A DNA stretch of 64,000 bases from Desulfobulbus sp. (GTDB taxonomy: Bacteria > Desulfobacterota > Desulfobulbia > Desulfobulbales > Desulfobulbaceae), in NCBI GenBank assembly GCA_011051875.1, contig DRKI01000053.1:1-64000 (forward strand), in the 5' to 3' direction. The position numbers were made by a program, and so were the translations under genes. Every line of letters starts with the position of its first letter. Positions within the stretch are counted from its first letter, which is position 1. Below the pieces are notes generated by a model. That model saw only the letters and a list, made by a program, of their open reading frames with translations, did no database searches and was not told the origin of the DNA. Positions 1-9,398 of the stretch are shown here, one piece after another.

Positions 1-924
1 GACATGGTGCACAACGCCTACGGCTACGGCCTGTTCACCGGCGGCCTGGGTGCCCACTACGGCATCGAGCGGCTGGGCGCCACCGTGATCCCGGTCTCGG
101 GCGGCAACACCAAGCGGCAGATCACCATCATGCGGGACTTCGGCTCCACGGTCCTGCTGGCCACCCCCTCCTATGCCCTGAACCTGGCCGACGCCATGGC
201 CGATGTCGGGGTCCTGCCCGAGGAACTCAAGCTGCGGGTCGGTATCCACGGTGCCGAGCCGTGGAGCGAGAACATGCGCGAGGAGGTGGAGCGCAAGCTG
301 GGCATCCGGGCCGTGGACATCTACGGCCTCTCCGAGGTGATCGGGCCCGGTGTGGCCATGGAGTGCCTGGAGACCGACCACGGCATGCACATCCTTGAAG
401 ACCACTTCCTGCCCGAGATCGTGGATCCGGAGACCTTTGAGCCGCTGCCCCCGGGCGAGCCCGGCGAGCTGGTCTTCACGACGCTCACCAAGGAGGCCTT
501 TCCCCTGATCCGCTACCGGACCAAGGACCTCTCCCGGCTCATCGCCGAGCCGTGCCCCTGCGGCAGGACCCTGATCCGGATGGAGAAGGTCACGGGACGG
601 ACCGACGACATGCTGATCATCCGCGGGGTCAACGTCTTTCCTTCCCAGGTGGAGCACGTGCTCATGGGGATCGAGGGCGTGGAGCCCCACTACCAGATCG
701 AGGTCAACCGGGAGGGCAACCTGGACACCATGTCGGTCCTGGTCGAGGTCAGCGAGCAGGTCTTCTCCGACGAGATCAAACAACTCGAGGCACTGACCAG
801 AAAGATCCAGGACGAGATCAAGGACATGCTCGGTGTCACCTGTGCGGTCAGGCTGGTGGAACCGCGGACCATCAAGCGCTCCGAGGGCAAGGCGCAGCGC
901 GTCATCGACAACCGCAAAATCTGA
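1..924 (+). CDS. paaK: Phenylacetate-CoA ligase, C-terminal part (5' end outside window)
   Basis: AMP-forming aryl-CoA ligase, which activates phenylacetate-type acids with ATP and CoA in the cytoplasm. The reading frame is open from base 1, so about the first quarter of the protein is missing. The visible part parallels the complete copy at 6464-7762: both contain [22 protein letters not shown] and GRTDDMLII, the last marking the start of the C-terminal lid domain. It is followed by an ACT protein and a Liv transporter. In anaerobes such ligases often sit beside indolepyruvate:ferredoxin oxidoreductase genes, where they work in aromatic amino-acid breakdown. I infer, but cannot see, such genes upstream. 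Exact substrate is uncertain. Confidence 0.93.
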   Translation, partial: DMVHNAYGYGLFTGGLGAHYGIERLGATVIPVSGGNTKRQITIMRDFGSTVLLATPSYALNLADAMADVGVLPEELKLRVGIHGAEPWSENMREEVERKLGIRAVDIYGLSEVIGPGVAMECLETDHGMHILEDHFLPEIVDPETFEPLPPGEPGELVFTTLTKEAFPLIRYRTKDLSRLIAEPCPCGRTLIRMEKVTGRTDDMLIIRGVNVFPSQVEHVLMGIEGVEPHYQIEVNREGNLDTMSVLVEVSEQVFSDEIKQLEALTRKIQDEIKDMLGVTCAVRLVEPRTIKRSEGKAQRVIDNRKI

Positions 925-1022
925 GGGATCGTCCGGTCGCTTTTCATCCTGCCAAAGGGCGTGGGATACCACTGGTCGCCCCCCGCCCTTCGGCTTCCGA
1001 CTTCTGATACGGAGGAGTGGTC

Positions 1023-1454
1023 ATGCGTGTGGAACAGATCGCCGTTTTCCTGGAGAACAAATCGGGCCGCCTGGCCGAGATCACCCGGGTCCTGGCCGGG
1101 AACAACATCAATATCCGGGCCCTGTCCGTGGCCGACACCGCGGACTTCGGTATCCTGCGGCTCATCGTCGACAAGGTGGACGAGGCCAAGCGGGTGCTCA
1201 AGAGCAGCGGCTTCACCGTGGGCAAGACCAATGTCATTGCCGTGGAGGTGCCGGACCGCGTCGGCGGCCTGGCCAGCGTGCTGGCAACCGCCGAGAAGGC
1301 CGGCCTCAATGTGGAGTACATGTACGCCTTTGTCAACAAGTCCGGCGAGAACGCGGTCCTGATCTTCCGTTTCGACGACATGGACAGGGCTATCAGCGCC
1401 CTGCTCGATGCCGGGTTCACCATTCTGAGCGGCGCCCAGGTCTGCGCCCTGTGA
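1023..1454 (+). CDS. Tandem ACT-domain protein
   Basis: A 143-residue protein made of two ACT domains, roughly residues 3-70 and 72-143. Both have the typical start of a beta strand followed by a GRLAEI or GGLASV helix. There is no catalytic domain, so it is probably an amino-acid-binding regulatory protein. The ATG at 1023 is preferred to the in-frame GTG at 1017 because GGAGGAG (1011-1017) lies 5 bases before it and would overlap the GTG. It sits between paaK and livK, which fits sensing of the amino acids or keto acids handled by this module. The ligand is not known. Confidence 0.9.
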   Translation: MRVEQIAVFLENKSGRLAEITRVLAGNNINIRALSVADTADFGILRLIVDKVDEAKRVLKSSGFTVGKTNVIAVEVPDRVGGLASVLATAEKAGLNVEYMYAFVNKSGENAVLIFRFDDMDRAISALLDAGFTILSGAQVCAL

Positions 1455-1522
1455 TGTGGGCAGTTTCCGACTGCAACCGCGGTCGGGCAAGATCAATACA
1501 TTTTGCAAAGGGGGATAGAGGT

Positions 1523-2674
1523 GTGAAAAAACAACTGAGCAACATTTTTCTGGCAGTGGCGGCTCTCTGCCTGCTCGCTGTCCCGGCCGTCCAGGCCGGT
1601 ACGATCAAGGTGGGTGCCATCTTTGCCGTTACCGGGCCTGCTTCCTTCCTGGGCGGACCCGAGGCGAGAACGGCCCGGATGGTGGTTGACGAGATCAACA
1701 GGAAGGGAGGCATCAACGGCGACATGATCGAGCTGATCGTCAAGGACTCCGGTGCAAGCCCGGAGAAGGCGATCTCCTTTGCCAAGCAGCTCATCGAGGA
1801 GGAGAAGGTGCTGGCCATTATCGGCCCCTCCACCTCGGGCGAGTCCATGAAGATCAAGAAGATCGCCGAGCAGGGCAGGACTCCGCTGATCAGCTGCGGC
1901 GCCGCCGAGGTGATCGTCAATCCCGTGGCCCGCTACGTCTTCAAGACGCCCCAGAAGGACTCCTTTGCCGTGCGCAAGATCTACGGCGAGATGCAGAAGA
2001 TGGGGATCAGCAAGATCGCGGTGGTGGCCGGCAACACCGGGTTCGGCAAGGCCGGCAAGGGACAGCTGATCAAGATCGCGCCCGAGTACGGCATCGAGAT
2101 CGTGGCCGCCGAGACCTATGACAAGAAGGCCACCGACTTAAGCGCCCTGGTGGCCAAGCTGATGGCCAACAAGAATATCCAGGCCGTGGTCAACTGGTCC
2201 ATCGTGCCGGCCCAGGCCATCATTGCCAAGAACATGCGCCAGGCCGGCTGGAACGTGCCCCTCTTCCAGAGCCATGGTTTTGGCAACATCAAGTACGTCC
2301 AGGCCGCGGGAGCCGCGGCCGAGGGCATCATCTTCCCGGCCGGCCGCCTGCTGGTGGCCGAGTCCCTGCCGGATTCCGATCCGCAGAAGGCGCTGCTCCT
2401 GAAATACAAGAAAGACTACGAGTCCCGTTACCACGAGGCCGCATCCACCTTCGGCGGTCATGCATACGATGCCATGACCATCCTGGCCGCGGCCATCGGG
2501 AAGGGCGGCAATGACCGGGACAAGGTCCGTGACGCCATCGAGGGCCTGAAAGATTTCCCGGGTACCGGTGGCGTGTTCTCCTTCTCTCCCGAGGACCACA
2601 ACGGGCTTGACATCAGCTCCTTTGTCATGCTTGAGGTCAAGGATGGCAAGTTCGTTCTCTACCATGGAAAATAA
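1523..2674 (+). CDS. livK: Branched-chain amino acid ABC transporter, substrate-binding protein
   Basis: Periplasmic binding protein of the LivK/Peripla_BP_6 family, 383 residues. Residues 1-25 form a signal peptide (KK, hydrophobic core, cleavage after VQA). The mature protein starts with TIKVGAIFAVTGPAS, typical of the family. The start is a GTG at 1523 with a GGGGGAT ribosome-binding stretch at 1510-1516. It is the first gene of the livKHMGF set but is separated from livH by an intrinsic terminator, which would let the binding protein be made in excess. The ligand may be a branched-chain or aromatic amino acid or acid; the neighbouring ligases favour an aromatic compound, as inference. Confidence 0.93.
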   Translation: MKKQLSNIFLAVAALCLLAVPAVQAGTIKVGAIFAVTGPASFLGGPEARTARMVVDEINRKGGINGDMIELIVKDSGASPEKAISFAKQLIEEEKVLAIIGPSTSGESMKIKKIAEQGRTPLISCGAAEVIVNPVARYVFKTPQKDSFAVRKIYGEMQKMGISKIAVVAGNTGFGKAGKGQLIKIAPEYGIEIVAAETYDKKATDLSALVAKLMANKNIQAVVNWSIVPAQAIIAKNMRQAGWNVPLFQSHGFGNIKYVQAAGAAAEGIIFPAGRLLVAESLPDSDPQKALLLKYKKDYESRYHEAASTFGGHAYDAMTILAAAIGKGGNDRDKVRDAIEGLKDFPGTGGVFSFSPEDHNGLDISSFVMLEVKDGKFVLYHGK

Positions 2675-2688
2675 CATGGGCTGACATG

Positions 2689-2722
2689 CCGGGCGGGCTG
2701 TCCAGCCTGCCCGGTTTTTTTT
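2689..2722 (+). terminator. Intrinsic terminator/attenuator between livK and livH
   Basis: An 11-bp stem (2689-2699 with 2704-2714, one G-T wobble) with a 4-base loop, followed by eight T. It lies 15 bases after the livK stop and before livH, inside the transporter operon. Partial read-through would give high livK and lower permease/ATPase expression. Confidence 0.85.
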
Positions 2723-2738
2723 CGCCCGTGCCCGGATC

Positions 2739-3629
2739 ATGACAGCAGATCTCTTTTTCCAGTATCTTTTTGCCGGAATCACCTACGGCATCATGTATGC
2801 CATCGTGGCCATCGGCTTCAATATCATCTACAACACCACCGGTATCATCAACTTCGCCCAGGGCGAGTTTGTCATGCTGGGCGGCATGATCGCCATCTCG
2901 CTGCTTCATGTCATGCCGCTGTGGCTCGCCATTGCCGGCGCCGTGGTGCTCACCATGCTCGTGGGCGCATTGATCGAGATCCTGTTTATTCGCTGGCTGG
3001 ACAATCCGTCGGTCCTGCGGATGATCATCATCACCATCGGCCTCTCCATCCTGATCCGGGAGGCGGCCCTGCACGTCTGGGGCGAGTCCATCCGTTCGCT
3101 GCCCTATTTCTACGGTAACGAGATCACCACCATCACGCTGGGACCGGTGCGGCTCTCGCCGCAGGTGCTCTGGGTTATCGGGGTCTGCGGTGTCGTGGTG
3201 CTCCTGCTCTCCGTCTTTTTCAAGGGAACACCCCTGGGGAGGGAGATGCGGGCCTGCGCCGCCAACCGGCGGGCCGCGATCCTCTGCGGCATCAATGCCC
3301 GCAACATGGTGACCTTCTCCTTTATGCTCTCCGCCGGCATCGGCGCCCTGGCCGGCTGCGTGATGTCCCCCATCACCTATACCCAGTACGACTCGGGCAC
3401 GCCCCTGGCCATCAAGGGCTTCACCGTGGCCATCCTCGGCGGACTCGGCAATTCCATGGGTGCGGTGGCGGCGGGGATCCTGCTGGGCATCATAGAGGCC
3501 TATTCCATCTCCTTTGTGCCGCTGGCCTTCCAGGACGCCATCTCCATCACCATCCTGCTGATCATCCTCTTTGTCCGGCCGCACGGCCTGTTCGGTTCCG
3601 GCGAGACAGCGAGGCTGAAAGAGTTCTGA
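2739..3629 (+). CDS. livH: Branched-chain amino acid ABC transporter permease LivH
   Basis: Inner-membrane permease of 296 residues, mostly hydrophobic helices. The N-terminal region reads NIIYNTTGIINFAQGEF, the hallmark of LivH, and the C-terminal half contains VAILGGLGNSMGAVAAG. Length is normal for the family. The ribosome-binding site is poor, which fits coupling to read-through from livK. The TGA overlaps the ATG of livM by one base, so translation is coupled. It forms the membrane channel with LivM. Confidence 0.93.
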   Translation: MTADLFFQYLFAGITYGIMYAIVAIGFNIIYNTTGIINFAQGEFVMLGGMIAISLLHVMPLWLAIAGAVVLTMLVGALIEILFIRWLDNPSVLRMIIITIGLSILIREAALHVWGESIRSLPYFYGNEITTITLGPVRLSPQVLWVIGVCGVVVLLLSVFFKGTPLGREMRACAANRRAAILCGINARNMVTFSFMLSAGIGALAGCVMSPITYTQYDSGTPLAIKGFTVAILGGLGNSMGAVAAGILLGIIEAYSISFVPLAFQDAISITILLIILFVRPHGLFGSGETARLKEF

Positions 3630-4726
3630 TGAAGTATACCAAGCCCCGCGCCATCCTCTGCCTGGCCGGCCTGGTGATCGCGGTCCAGGTGTTGACCCGG
3701 GTCACCGGCACCCAGTACTACCTGACCCAGCTCACCATGGCGGCCTACTATGCCCTGGTCGTGATCGGGTTGACCGTGCTTATGGGCTATGCCGGCCAGA
3801 TCTCCATCGGCCATGCCGGTTTCTTTGCCATCGGCGGCTACCTGTCGGCCGCACTTACCACGCACAACCTGGTCCTGTTTGCCGACCGGCCGCTGGTCCT
3901 TCTCCTGGACCGGATCGGGATCCTGGTGCGGGGTCAGGATATCTACGGCGAGCATCTCATCACCGTGGCTCCCTGGGCCGCCTGTCTGCTGGCGCTGGTC
4001 GCCGCGGCGACCATCGCCTTCCTGCTCGGCATCCCGGTACTCAAGCTCAAGGGACACTACCTGGCCATGGCCACCCTGGGATTCGGCACCATCATCTACC
4101 GGATCGCGCTGGCCACCGACTACTTCGGCGAGGCGGACGGTATCTCCGAGGTGCCGGGGTTCACCCTCCTGCCCGGCATCGGCCCTGTTCCGCCGCTGGT
4201 GGTGAATGGTGATTTCGGCAACCGGGTGCAGAACTACTACATCGCCTGGGGGGTGCTCATCATCGGCATGGTTCTGCTCCTCAACCTGATCGACTCGCGG
4301 ATCGGCCGGGCCCTGCGCTCCATCCACGGCTCCGAGGAGGCGGCCGAGGCCGTGGGCGTTGACACCGCCCGATGCAAGCTGCAGGTCTTTGTGCTCAGCG
4401 CGGTCTACGCAGCCCTGGCCGGGGTCCTGCTCACCCACTACAACGGTGGTCTTGGCCCGTCCGAGGCCTCGGTCATGAAGTCGGTACGTTACGTGGCCCT
4501 GGTGGCGGTGGGTGGCATGGCCAACCTGTGGGGGGCCCTGGTCATGGGCGTGGGCCTGACCTTTCTCTCCCTGCGTGGCGTGTTCGGTTCCTTTGACGAC
4601 GCCGTGTTCGGGGCAATCCTGATCCTGGTCATGCTCTTTGCCCCGGACGGGATCCTCGGTCTGCAATTCCATACTCTTGCGGCCCGCCTGAAGAGGTTTG
4701 GGGCCGGTGGTTCCCACGATGCTTGA
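3629..4726 (+). CDS. livM: Branched-chain amino acid ABC transporter permease LivM
   Basis: Second inner-membrane permease, 365 residues. It has the LivM motif GYAGQISIGHAGFFAIGGY and a C-terminal AVGGMANLWGALVMG loop. The start codon shares a base with the livH stop. It overlaps livG by 8 bases (4719-4726), so livHMGF appear translationally coupled. The segment at about residues 85-115 between transmembrane helices is longer than in many LivM proteins; I attach no function to it. Confidence 0.93.
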   Translation: MKYTKPRAILCLAGLVIAVQVLTRVTGTQYYLTQLTMAAYYALVVIGLTVLMGYAGQISIGHAGFFAIGGYLSAALTTHNLVLFADRPLVLLLDRIGILVRGQDIYGEHLITVAPWAACLLALVAAATIAFLLGIPVLKLKGHYLAMATLGFGTIIYRIALATDYFGEADGISEVPGFTLLPGIGPVPPLVVNGDFGNRVQNYYIAWGVLIIGMVLLLNLIDSRIGRALRSIHGSEEAAEAVGVDTARCKLQVFVLSAVYAALAGVLLTHYNGGLGPSEASVMKSVRYVALVAVGGMANLWGALVMGVGLTFLSLRGVFGSFDDAVFGAILILVMLFAPDGILGLQFHTLAARLKRFGAGGSHDA

Positions 4727-5486
4727 ACTGAAAAACGTCAATAAATATTTCGGCGGGCTGCACGCGGTGAGCGATGTCAGCTTCCGGGTGGAGCAGGGCA
4801 CGATCAAGGCGGTGATCGGACCCAACGGCGCCGGCAAGACCACCCTGTTCAACCTGATCGCCGGCAATCTCGTGCCCAGTGCAGGGACGATTATCTTCCA
4901 GGGGCGCGAGATCCAGGGTATGAAGCCGCACCGGATCGCGGCACTCGGCATGGCACGCACCTTTCAGAATATCAAGCTGTTCCACGGCATGACCGCACTC
5001 GATTCGGTGATGGTGGGGCGGCATGTGCGCAGCCGGGCCGGTTTTCTGGCCGGCATGTTTCACCTGCCCTGGACCTGGCGGGAGGAACGGGAGATCCGGG
5101 ACCGGGCCATGGAACTGCTCGAGCTGCTCGATATTGCCGGGTTCGCCGATGTCGAGGCCACCAGCCTGGCCTTTGGCCAGCAGCGGAGCGTGGAGATGGC
5201 CCGGGCCCTGGCCATGGAACCGAAGCTGCTTCTGCTCGACGAGCCGGCGGCCGGCCTCAACATCTACGAGACCGCCGAGGTGGCGCGCCTGATAACCCGG
5301 ATCCGGGACATGGGGATAACAGTCCTGCTGGTGGAGCACGACATGTCACTGGTCATGGACATCTCGGACGAGATCGTGGTGCTCAGTTTCGGTGAAAAGA
5401 TCGCCGAGGACGTGCCGGCCGCGATCCAGAATCATCCCGAGGTGATCCGGATCTACCTGGGCGAAGACGAGGAGGCGGTTGTGTAA
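4719..5486 (+). CDS. livG: Branched-chain amino acid ABC transporter ATP-binding protein LivG
   Basis: Cytoplasmic ABC ATPase, 255 residues. Walker A is GPNGAGKTT, the signature is LAFGQQRSVEMARAL in place of the common LSGGQ, as usual for LivG, and Walker B is LLLLDEPAAGLN. An upstream in-frame ATG at 4698 exists. I choose 4719 because the protein then begins MLELKNV as in relatives, with GGTGG 8 bases before it and an overlap with the livM stop. Confidence 0.92.
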   Translation: MLELKNVNKYFGGLHAVSDVSFRVEQGTIKAVIGPNGAGKTTLFNLIAGNLVPSAGTIIFQGREIQGMKPHRIAALGMARTFQNIKLFHGMTALDSVMVGRHVRSRAGFLAGMFHLPWTWREEREIRDRAMELLELLDIAGFADVEATSLAFGQQRSVEMARALAMEPKLLLLDEPAAGLNIYETAEVARLITRIRDMGITVLLVEHDMSLVMDISDEIVVLSFGEKIAEDVPAAIQNHPEVIRIYLGEDEEAVV

Positions 5487-6211
5487 TGCTCAAGATCCGG
5501 AACCTGGATGCCGGTTACGGCAATCTGCGGGTATTGAAAAATATCTCCCTGCATGTGGACAGCGGCGAGATCGTGACCATGATCGGTGCCAACGGCGCCG
5601 GCAAGACCACCCTGCTCCATGCCATCATCGGCCTGGTCCGGTCGACCGCAGGTGAGATCGTCTTCAGGGACCTGGATTGCCGCAGGCTCGACACCCGCCG
5701 TATTGTCATTGCCGGCTGCGCCCTGGTACCCGAGGGACGGCAGGTCTTTGCCGCCATGAGCGTGGAGGAGAACCTGGTCCTGGGCGGGCATGTGCTGCAG
5801 AGGCGGGAGGGCAGGGCAGCCGTACTGCGTGAGCTTGGCCACCAGTACGAACTCTTTCCCGTACTCCGGGAGCGGCGCGGCCAGCTTGCCGGCACCCTTT
5901 CCGGCGGCGAACAGCAGATGCTGGCCATGGGCAGGGCGCTCATGTCCAGGCCGCGGCTGGTGATGATGGATGAACCTTCCACCGGCCTTGCCCCCCTGGT
6001 GGTGCGCGATATCTTCCGGGTCATCGTCAGGTTGCGGGAGGAGGGCAACACCGTGCTTCTCGTTGAGCAGAACGCCCGTGCCGCCCTGAACATCGCCGAT
6101 CGCGGCTACGTGCTGGAAACCGGCAAGGTGATCCTGCAGGGGCCGGCCGATGACCTGCTCGCCAACCGTGACGTGCAGCGCGCCTACCTGGGCAGGGAGA
6201 AGGTGGAATAA
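5486..6211 (+). CDS. livF: Branched-chain amino acid ABC transporter ATP-binding protein LivF
   Basis: Second ABC ATPase of the Liv system, 241 residues. It shows Walker A GANGAGKTTLL, signature LSGGEQQMLAMGRAL, Walker B LVMMDEPSTGLAP and the family motif LVPEGRQVF. The ATG uses the last base of the livG stop. It is the last gene of the liv operon. Repeat copy 1A begins 9 bases after its stop. Confidence 0.93.
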   Translation: MLKIRNLDAGYGNLRVLKNISLHVDSGEIVTMIGANGAGKTTLLHAIIGLVRSTAGEIVFRDLDCRRLDTRRIVIAGCALVPEGRQVFAAMSVEENLVLGGHVLQRREGRAAVLRELGHQYELFPVLRERRGQLAGTLSGGEQQMLAMGRALMSRPRLVMMDEPSTGLAPLVVRDIFRVIVRLREEGNTVLLVEQNARAALNIADRGYVLETGKVILQGPADDLLANRDVQRAYLGREKVE

Positions 6212-6219
6212 AGGAAACT

Positions 6220-6359
6220 GGTGACATCGCCGTGCGGTGTCGTGCTGCCCCGCATACCGGGGGTATAGCGAATCGGCGCGCCTGTTCAGAGTCGGGGCGC
6301 CTGTGTCGACTTACAGTGTCGGGGCTGTGCCGACAACGAGCCAGGGCCCCTGCGATCAG
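6220..6359 (-). repeat. Dispersed intergenic repeat family 1, copy A
   Basis: Read on the minus strand, this segment aligns along its length with 54358-54516 and more loosely with 31002-31152. Shared blocks with copy C, in order, are CTGATC-CAGG, GCTCGTTGT, GGCACA, a GCCCCGA block, CAGGCGCGCC, and the 16-base TACCCCCGGTATGCGG. It fills most of the livF-paaK gap. No open reading frame is conserved among copies, so it is a non-coding repeat of unknown function. Confidence 0.75.
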
Positions 6360-6413
6360 TTACAACACGGCTGTCCGCAATGACCGGGCGGCGGTATCTT
6401 CATGGTGTACCGG

Positions 6414-6440
6414 GGCTGGACCCCGAAATCCTGTCCAGCC
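6414..6440 (+). promoter_or_regulatory. Hairpin in the leader of the second paaK
   Basis: A perfect 8-bp inverted repeat, GGCTGGAC (6414-6421) with GTCCAGCC (6433-6440), ends 23 bases before the paaK start. No T run follows, so it is not an intrinsic terminator. It could be an operator or mRNA structure; function unknown. Confidence 0.4.
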
Positions 6441-6463
6441 AGGTGAGAGGTGGGTGACACGAT

Positions 6464-7762
6464 ATGTATTGGGAACCGGAACGGGAATGTATGGCCAGGC
6501 AGGACCTGGAGCAGCTCCAGCTTGAGCGCCTCCAGTCCACGCTCTACCGGGTGGGGACAAGGGTGCCCTTTTACCGGAAGAAGTTTGAAGAGCTCAGGCT
6601 CAACTACGATGATATCCGATCGCTCGACGATCTGCGGCAACTGCCGTTCACTGTCAAGCAGGACCTGCGCGACAACTATCCCTACGGCCTGTTCGCCGTG
6701 CCCCTGCGCGAGGTGGTCCGGGTGCATTCCTCCTCCGGCACCACGGGCCTGGCCACGGTGGTTGGCTATACGCGCAATGATATCAAGAACTGGTCCAATC
6801 TCACGGCCCGGGTCCTGACCGCGGCCGGCGTGACCCGTGACGACGTGATCCAGATCGCTTTCGGCTATGGTCTCTTCACCGGCGGCTTCGGTATCCACTA
6901 CGGGGCCGAACGGCTCGGCGCCTCGGTGATCCCCATCTCGGCCGGTAACACCAAGCGCCAGATCCAGATCATGCAGGACTTCAAGACCACGGCCCTGGTC
7001 TGTACGCCCAGCTATGCCCTGATCATTGCCGACACCATGATGGAGATGGGGATCAACCCGGCAGGACTCTCCCTCCGCTACGGCCTGTTCGGGGCCGAGC
7101 CCTGGTCCGAGGCCATGCGGCAGGAGATCCGGGAGAAGCTGGGCATCATCGCCACGGACAACTACGGCTTGTCCGAGGTCATGGGGCCGGGCGTGGCCGG
7201 CGAGTGCCAGGAGTGCAACGGCCTGCATATCAACGAGGACCACTTCCTGCTCGAGATCATCGATCCCGAGACCCTGGAACCGGTGGCTCCGGGCGAGGTG
7301 GGTGAGTTGGTGGTCACCACGCTGACCAAGGAGGCCTTTCCCATGATCCGGTACCGGACCCGCGACCTGACCCGGCTCGTGCCCGAGCCCTGTCCCTGCG
7401 GCCGGACCTTCATGCGCATGCAGCGGGTCATGGGGCGTACCGACGACATGCTGATCATCAAGGGGGTCAACGTCTTCCCGGTCCAGATCGAAAAAGTGCT
7501 GTTCGAGATCGAGGGCACCGAGCCCCATTACCAAATCATCGTGGAGCGGGAAAACCACTCGGACAAGGTGACGGTCCTGGTGGAGGTGGTGGAGTCGATC
7601 TTCTTTGACGAGATGAAGAAACAGCGGGGCATGGTGGATCACATCAAGGCGCGCCTGGCCTCGGAGCTCGGGATTGGCGTCGATGTCAGGCTGGTCGAGG
7701 AGAAAACCCTGGAACGCTTCGAGGGAAAATCGAAGCGGGTTATTGATAAAAGAAAACTATAG
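6464..7762 (+). CDS. paaK: Phenylacetate-CoA ligase
   Basis: Complete 432-residue aryl-CoA ligase. It starts MYWEPE as many PaaK proteins do. The ATP-binding P-loop [15 protein letters not shown] is near residues 87-101. The adenylate-forming motif [12 protein letters not shown] is in the middle, and the lid domain begins near [16 protein letters not shown]. It is a paralogue of the ligase at the window start, with the liv transporter between. The pair may serve different aryl acids (phenyl-, indole- or hydroxyphenylacetate) or opposite directions, generating ATP from aryl-CoA. This is inference. Confidence 0.95.
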   Translation: MYWEPERECMARQDLEQLQLERLQSTLYRVGTRVPFYRKKFEELRLNYDDIRSLDDLRQLPFTVKQDLRDNYPYGLFAVPLREVVRVHSSSGTTGLATVVGYTRNDIKNWSNLTARVLTAAGVTRDDVIQIAFGYGLFTGGFGIHYGAERLGASVIPISAGNTKRQIQIMQDFKTTALVCTPSYALIIADTMMEMGINPAGLSLRYGLFGAEPWSEAMRQEIREKLGIIATDNYGLSEVMGPGVAGECQECNGLHINEDHFLLEIIDPETLEPVAPGEVGELVVTTLTKEAFPMIRYRTRDLTRLVPEPCPCGRTFMRMQRVMGRTDDMLIIKGVNVFPVQIEKVLFEIEGTEPHYQIIVERENHSDKVTVLVEVVESIFFDEMKKQRGMVDHIKARLASELGIGVDVRLVEEKTLERFEGKSKRVIDKRKL

Positions 7763-7774
7763 GAGGTGGCATCC

Positions 7775-8266
7775 ATGGCCCGAAAACGACTCTCTGCTCC
7801 ATGGTCTGTGTCCCGGTTCATCTGTCTGTTGCTCGTCTTTGCCGCGTCGTCCGTTCCTGCCGCGCCCCGGGATATGGGCGGCTGGGAAAAGGACGGCGTC
7901 TACAACCGGCTCTACCAGGCCTCTGAGCTGGACAAGCTGAAGGGGACCATTCTCAGGATCACGGAGGTGGTGCCCATGAAGGGGATGTCCCCGGCCGTGG
8001 CCATCATTCTCAAGGACCGGGACGGGGAAAAGGTCATGGTCCACGTCGGCCCCAAGTGGTTCCTTGGCGACTCCATCGGCCTCAGCCGTGGTGACCGGGT
8101 CAAGGTCAAAGGCTCCTGGGCCGAGATCGACGGCAAGGATGTCTTCATGGCCTCCAAGATCAAGAAAGGGGATTTTTTCGAGCTCAAGGTCCGCCTGACC
8201 AAGGACGGCACTCCCTTCTGGACCATGAGCCCCGAGGAACTGGCCCGGGAGCGTGCCAGCCGCTGA
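7775..8266 (+). CDS. Small exported protein, OB-fold-like
   Basis: 163 residues. An N-terminal signal peptide (about residues 1-27, ending near SVPAA) is followed by a beta-rich segment. LKGTILRITEVVPMKGMSPAVAI, split here as LKGTILRITEVV and the following strand, and GDRVKVKGSWAEIDGK look like strands of an OB-fold, and VMVHVGPKWF is also strand-like. AGGAGG at 7761-7766 sets the ATG at 7775 rather than the in-frame GTG at 7766. It starts 12 bases after paaK, so it may be co-transcribed. I cannot name a family; similar domains bind small ligands or cell-envelope partners in the periplasm. Confidence 0.75.
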   Translation: MARKRLSAPWSVSRFICLLLVFAASSVPAAPRDMGGWEKDGVYNRLYQASELDKLKGTILRITEVVPMKGMSPAVAIILKDRDGEKVMVHVGPKWFLGDSIGLSRGDRVKVKGSWAEIDGKDVFMASKIKKGDFFELKVRLTKDGTPFWTMSPEELARERASR

Positions 8267-8521
8267 GCTTCCCGGAACAGAGCCATCTCTTTCCCCCGGG
8301 GGGCAGGGAAAAAGAACGGTTTCTTCATGGCCGGGTGTCTGGGGGCGGGCATTTCCGGGAAAAATAGGGTAAGGTGATTTTCCAGGCAGTGTGCCTGCCG
8401 GTGCACTGCCGGATAACGTGGCCGGGCCGCACAGGAGTCGTGCGGCTGTGGCACATATGAAGGTACCGGCCGTGTCTCACGGTGAGGTATTGTCCAGCAC
8501 TCTTTATTACAGGAGTATTTC

Positions 8522-9259
8522 ATGAAACGATCCGTATTGATCCTGTTCGCCCTTCTGCTCATTGCCGGGCCGGCGGTGGCGGCAGGTGGAGACAAGGCAC
8601 CATCCCTGGATACCGATGACAGGAAGCTGAGTTACGCCATGGGCTATGATCTCGGCACCTATTTCAAGAGTCTGGGTGAAAATTTCGATCTCTCCGTGCT
8701 CCAGCGCGGACTCGAAGATGCCTACAGTGGAAAAAAGGCCTTGATGACCCCCGAGGAAGTCACCCGCGTACAGCAGCAGTTTGCCAGCCGCCAGCAGCAG
8801 AAGCAGATTCAGAAGACCGTGGCCATGGTGCAGAAAAATCACAAGGCCCAGGAAAAGTTCCTGCAGGAGAACAGGAAAAAGAAGGGCGTGGTTGAGACAA
8901 AAAGCGGGCTGCAGTACAAGGTGATCAAGCAGGGCAAGGGACCGAAGCCTGGAAAGAACGACACGGTCAAGGTTCACTACCGGGGTACCCTGCTCAATGG
9001 CAGCGAGTTCGACAGTTCGTACAAGCGCAACGAGCCGGCTGTCTTCAAGGTGGGCCAGGTGATCTCAGGCTGGCAGGAGGCCCTGCAGCTGATGAACGTG
9101 GGCAGCACCTATGAGCTGTACATTCCGGCCAACCTCGCTTATGGCGATCGGGGAGCACCGCCGGTTATCGAACCCGGCTCCATGTTGATCTTCAAGGTGG
9201 ATCTGCTCGATGTGACCAAGGGCGATACGCCGGAGACCGGAAAAGACGGGAAGAAATAG
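8522..9259 (+). CDS. Periplasmic FKBP-type peptidyl-prolyl isomerase (FkpA/Mip-like)
   Basis: 245 residues with a signal peptide (cleavage after AVA near residue 20). An N-terminal helical dimerisation region (residues 30-125, SYAMGYDLG, Gln-rich helix) is followed by an FKBP domain at about 130-232. Motifs are VKVHYRGTLLNGSEFDSSY, GWQEALQLM and YIPANLAYGDRGAPPVI. It accelerates proline isomerisation during folding of exported proteins. AGGAG lies 5 bases before the ATG. It stands alone after a 255-base gap. Confidence 0.93.
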   Translation: MKRSVLILFALLLIAGPAVAAGGDKAPSLDTDDRKLSYAMGYDLGTYFKSLGENFDLSVLQRGLEDAYSGKKALMTPEEVTRVQQQFASRQQQKQIQKTVAMVQKNHKAQEKFLQENRKKKGVVETKSGLQYKVIKQGKGPKPGKNDTVKVHYRGTLLNGSEFDSSYKRNEPAVFKVGQVISGWQEALQLMNVGSTYELYIPANLAYGDRGAPPVIEPGSMLIFKVDLLDVTKGDTPETGKDGKK

Positions 9260-9398
9260 CCCGGCGTGCGATGGGCGGCCTTCGACCCTGCCCGCTGTCG
9301 GGGCAGGGTACGTCAAGGCCCATGGTCTGCACCGGCTCCCGGACCGGGTCGTGCCGGCCACGGGACAGGAAGCCGATCATCCTGCGGGAGAGACTTGC

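Noticed and set aside
833-1522. 230-codon N-terminal extension of livK frame
   Set aside because: It runs antisense-like through the ACT gene in another frame; the signal peptide begins at the GTG at 1523, with a good ribosome-binding site.
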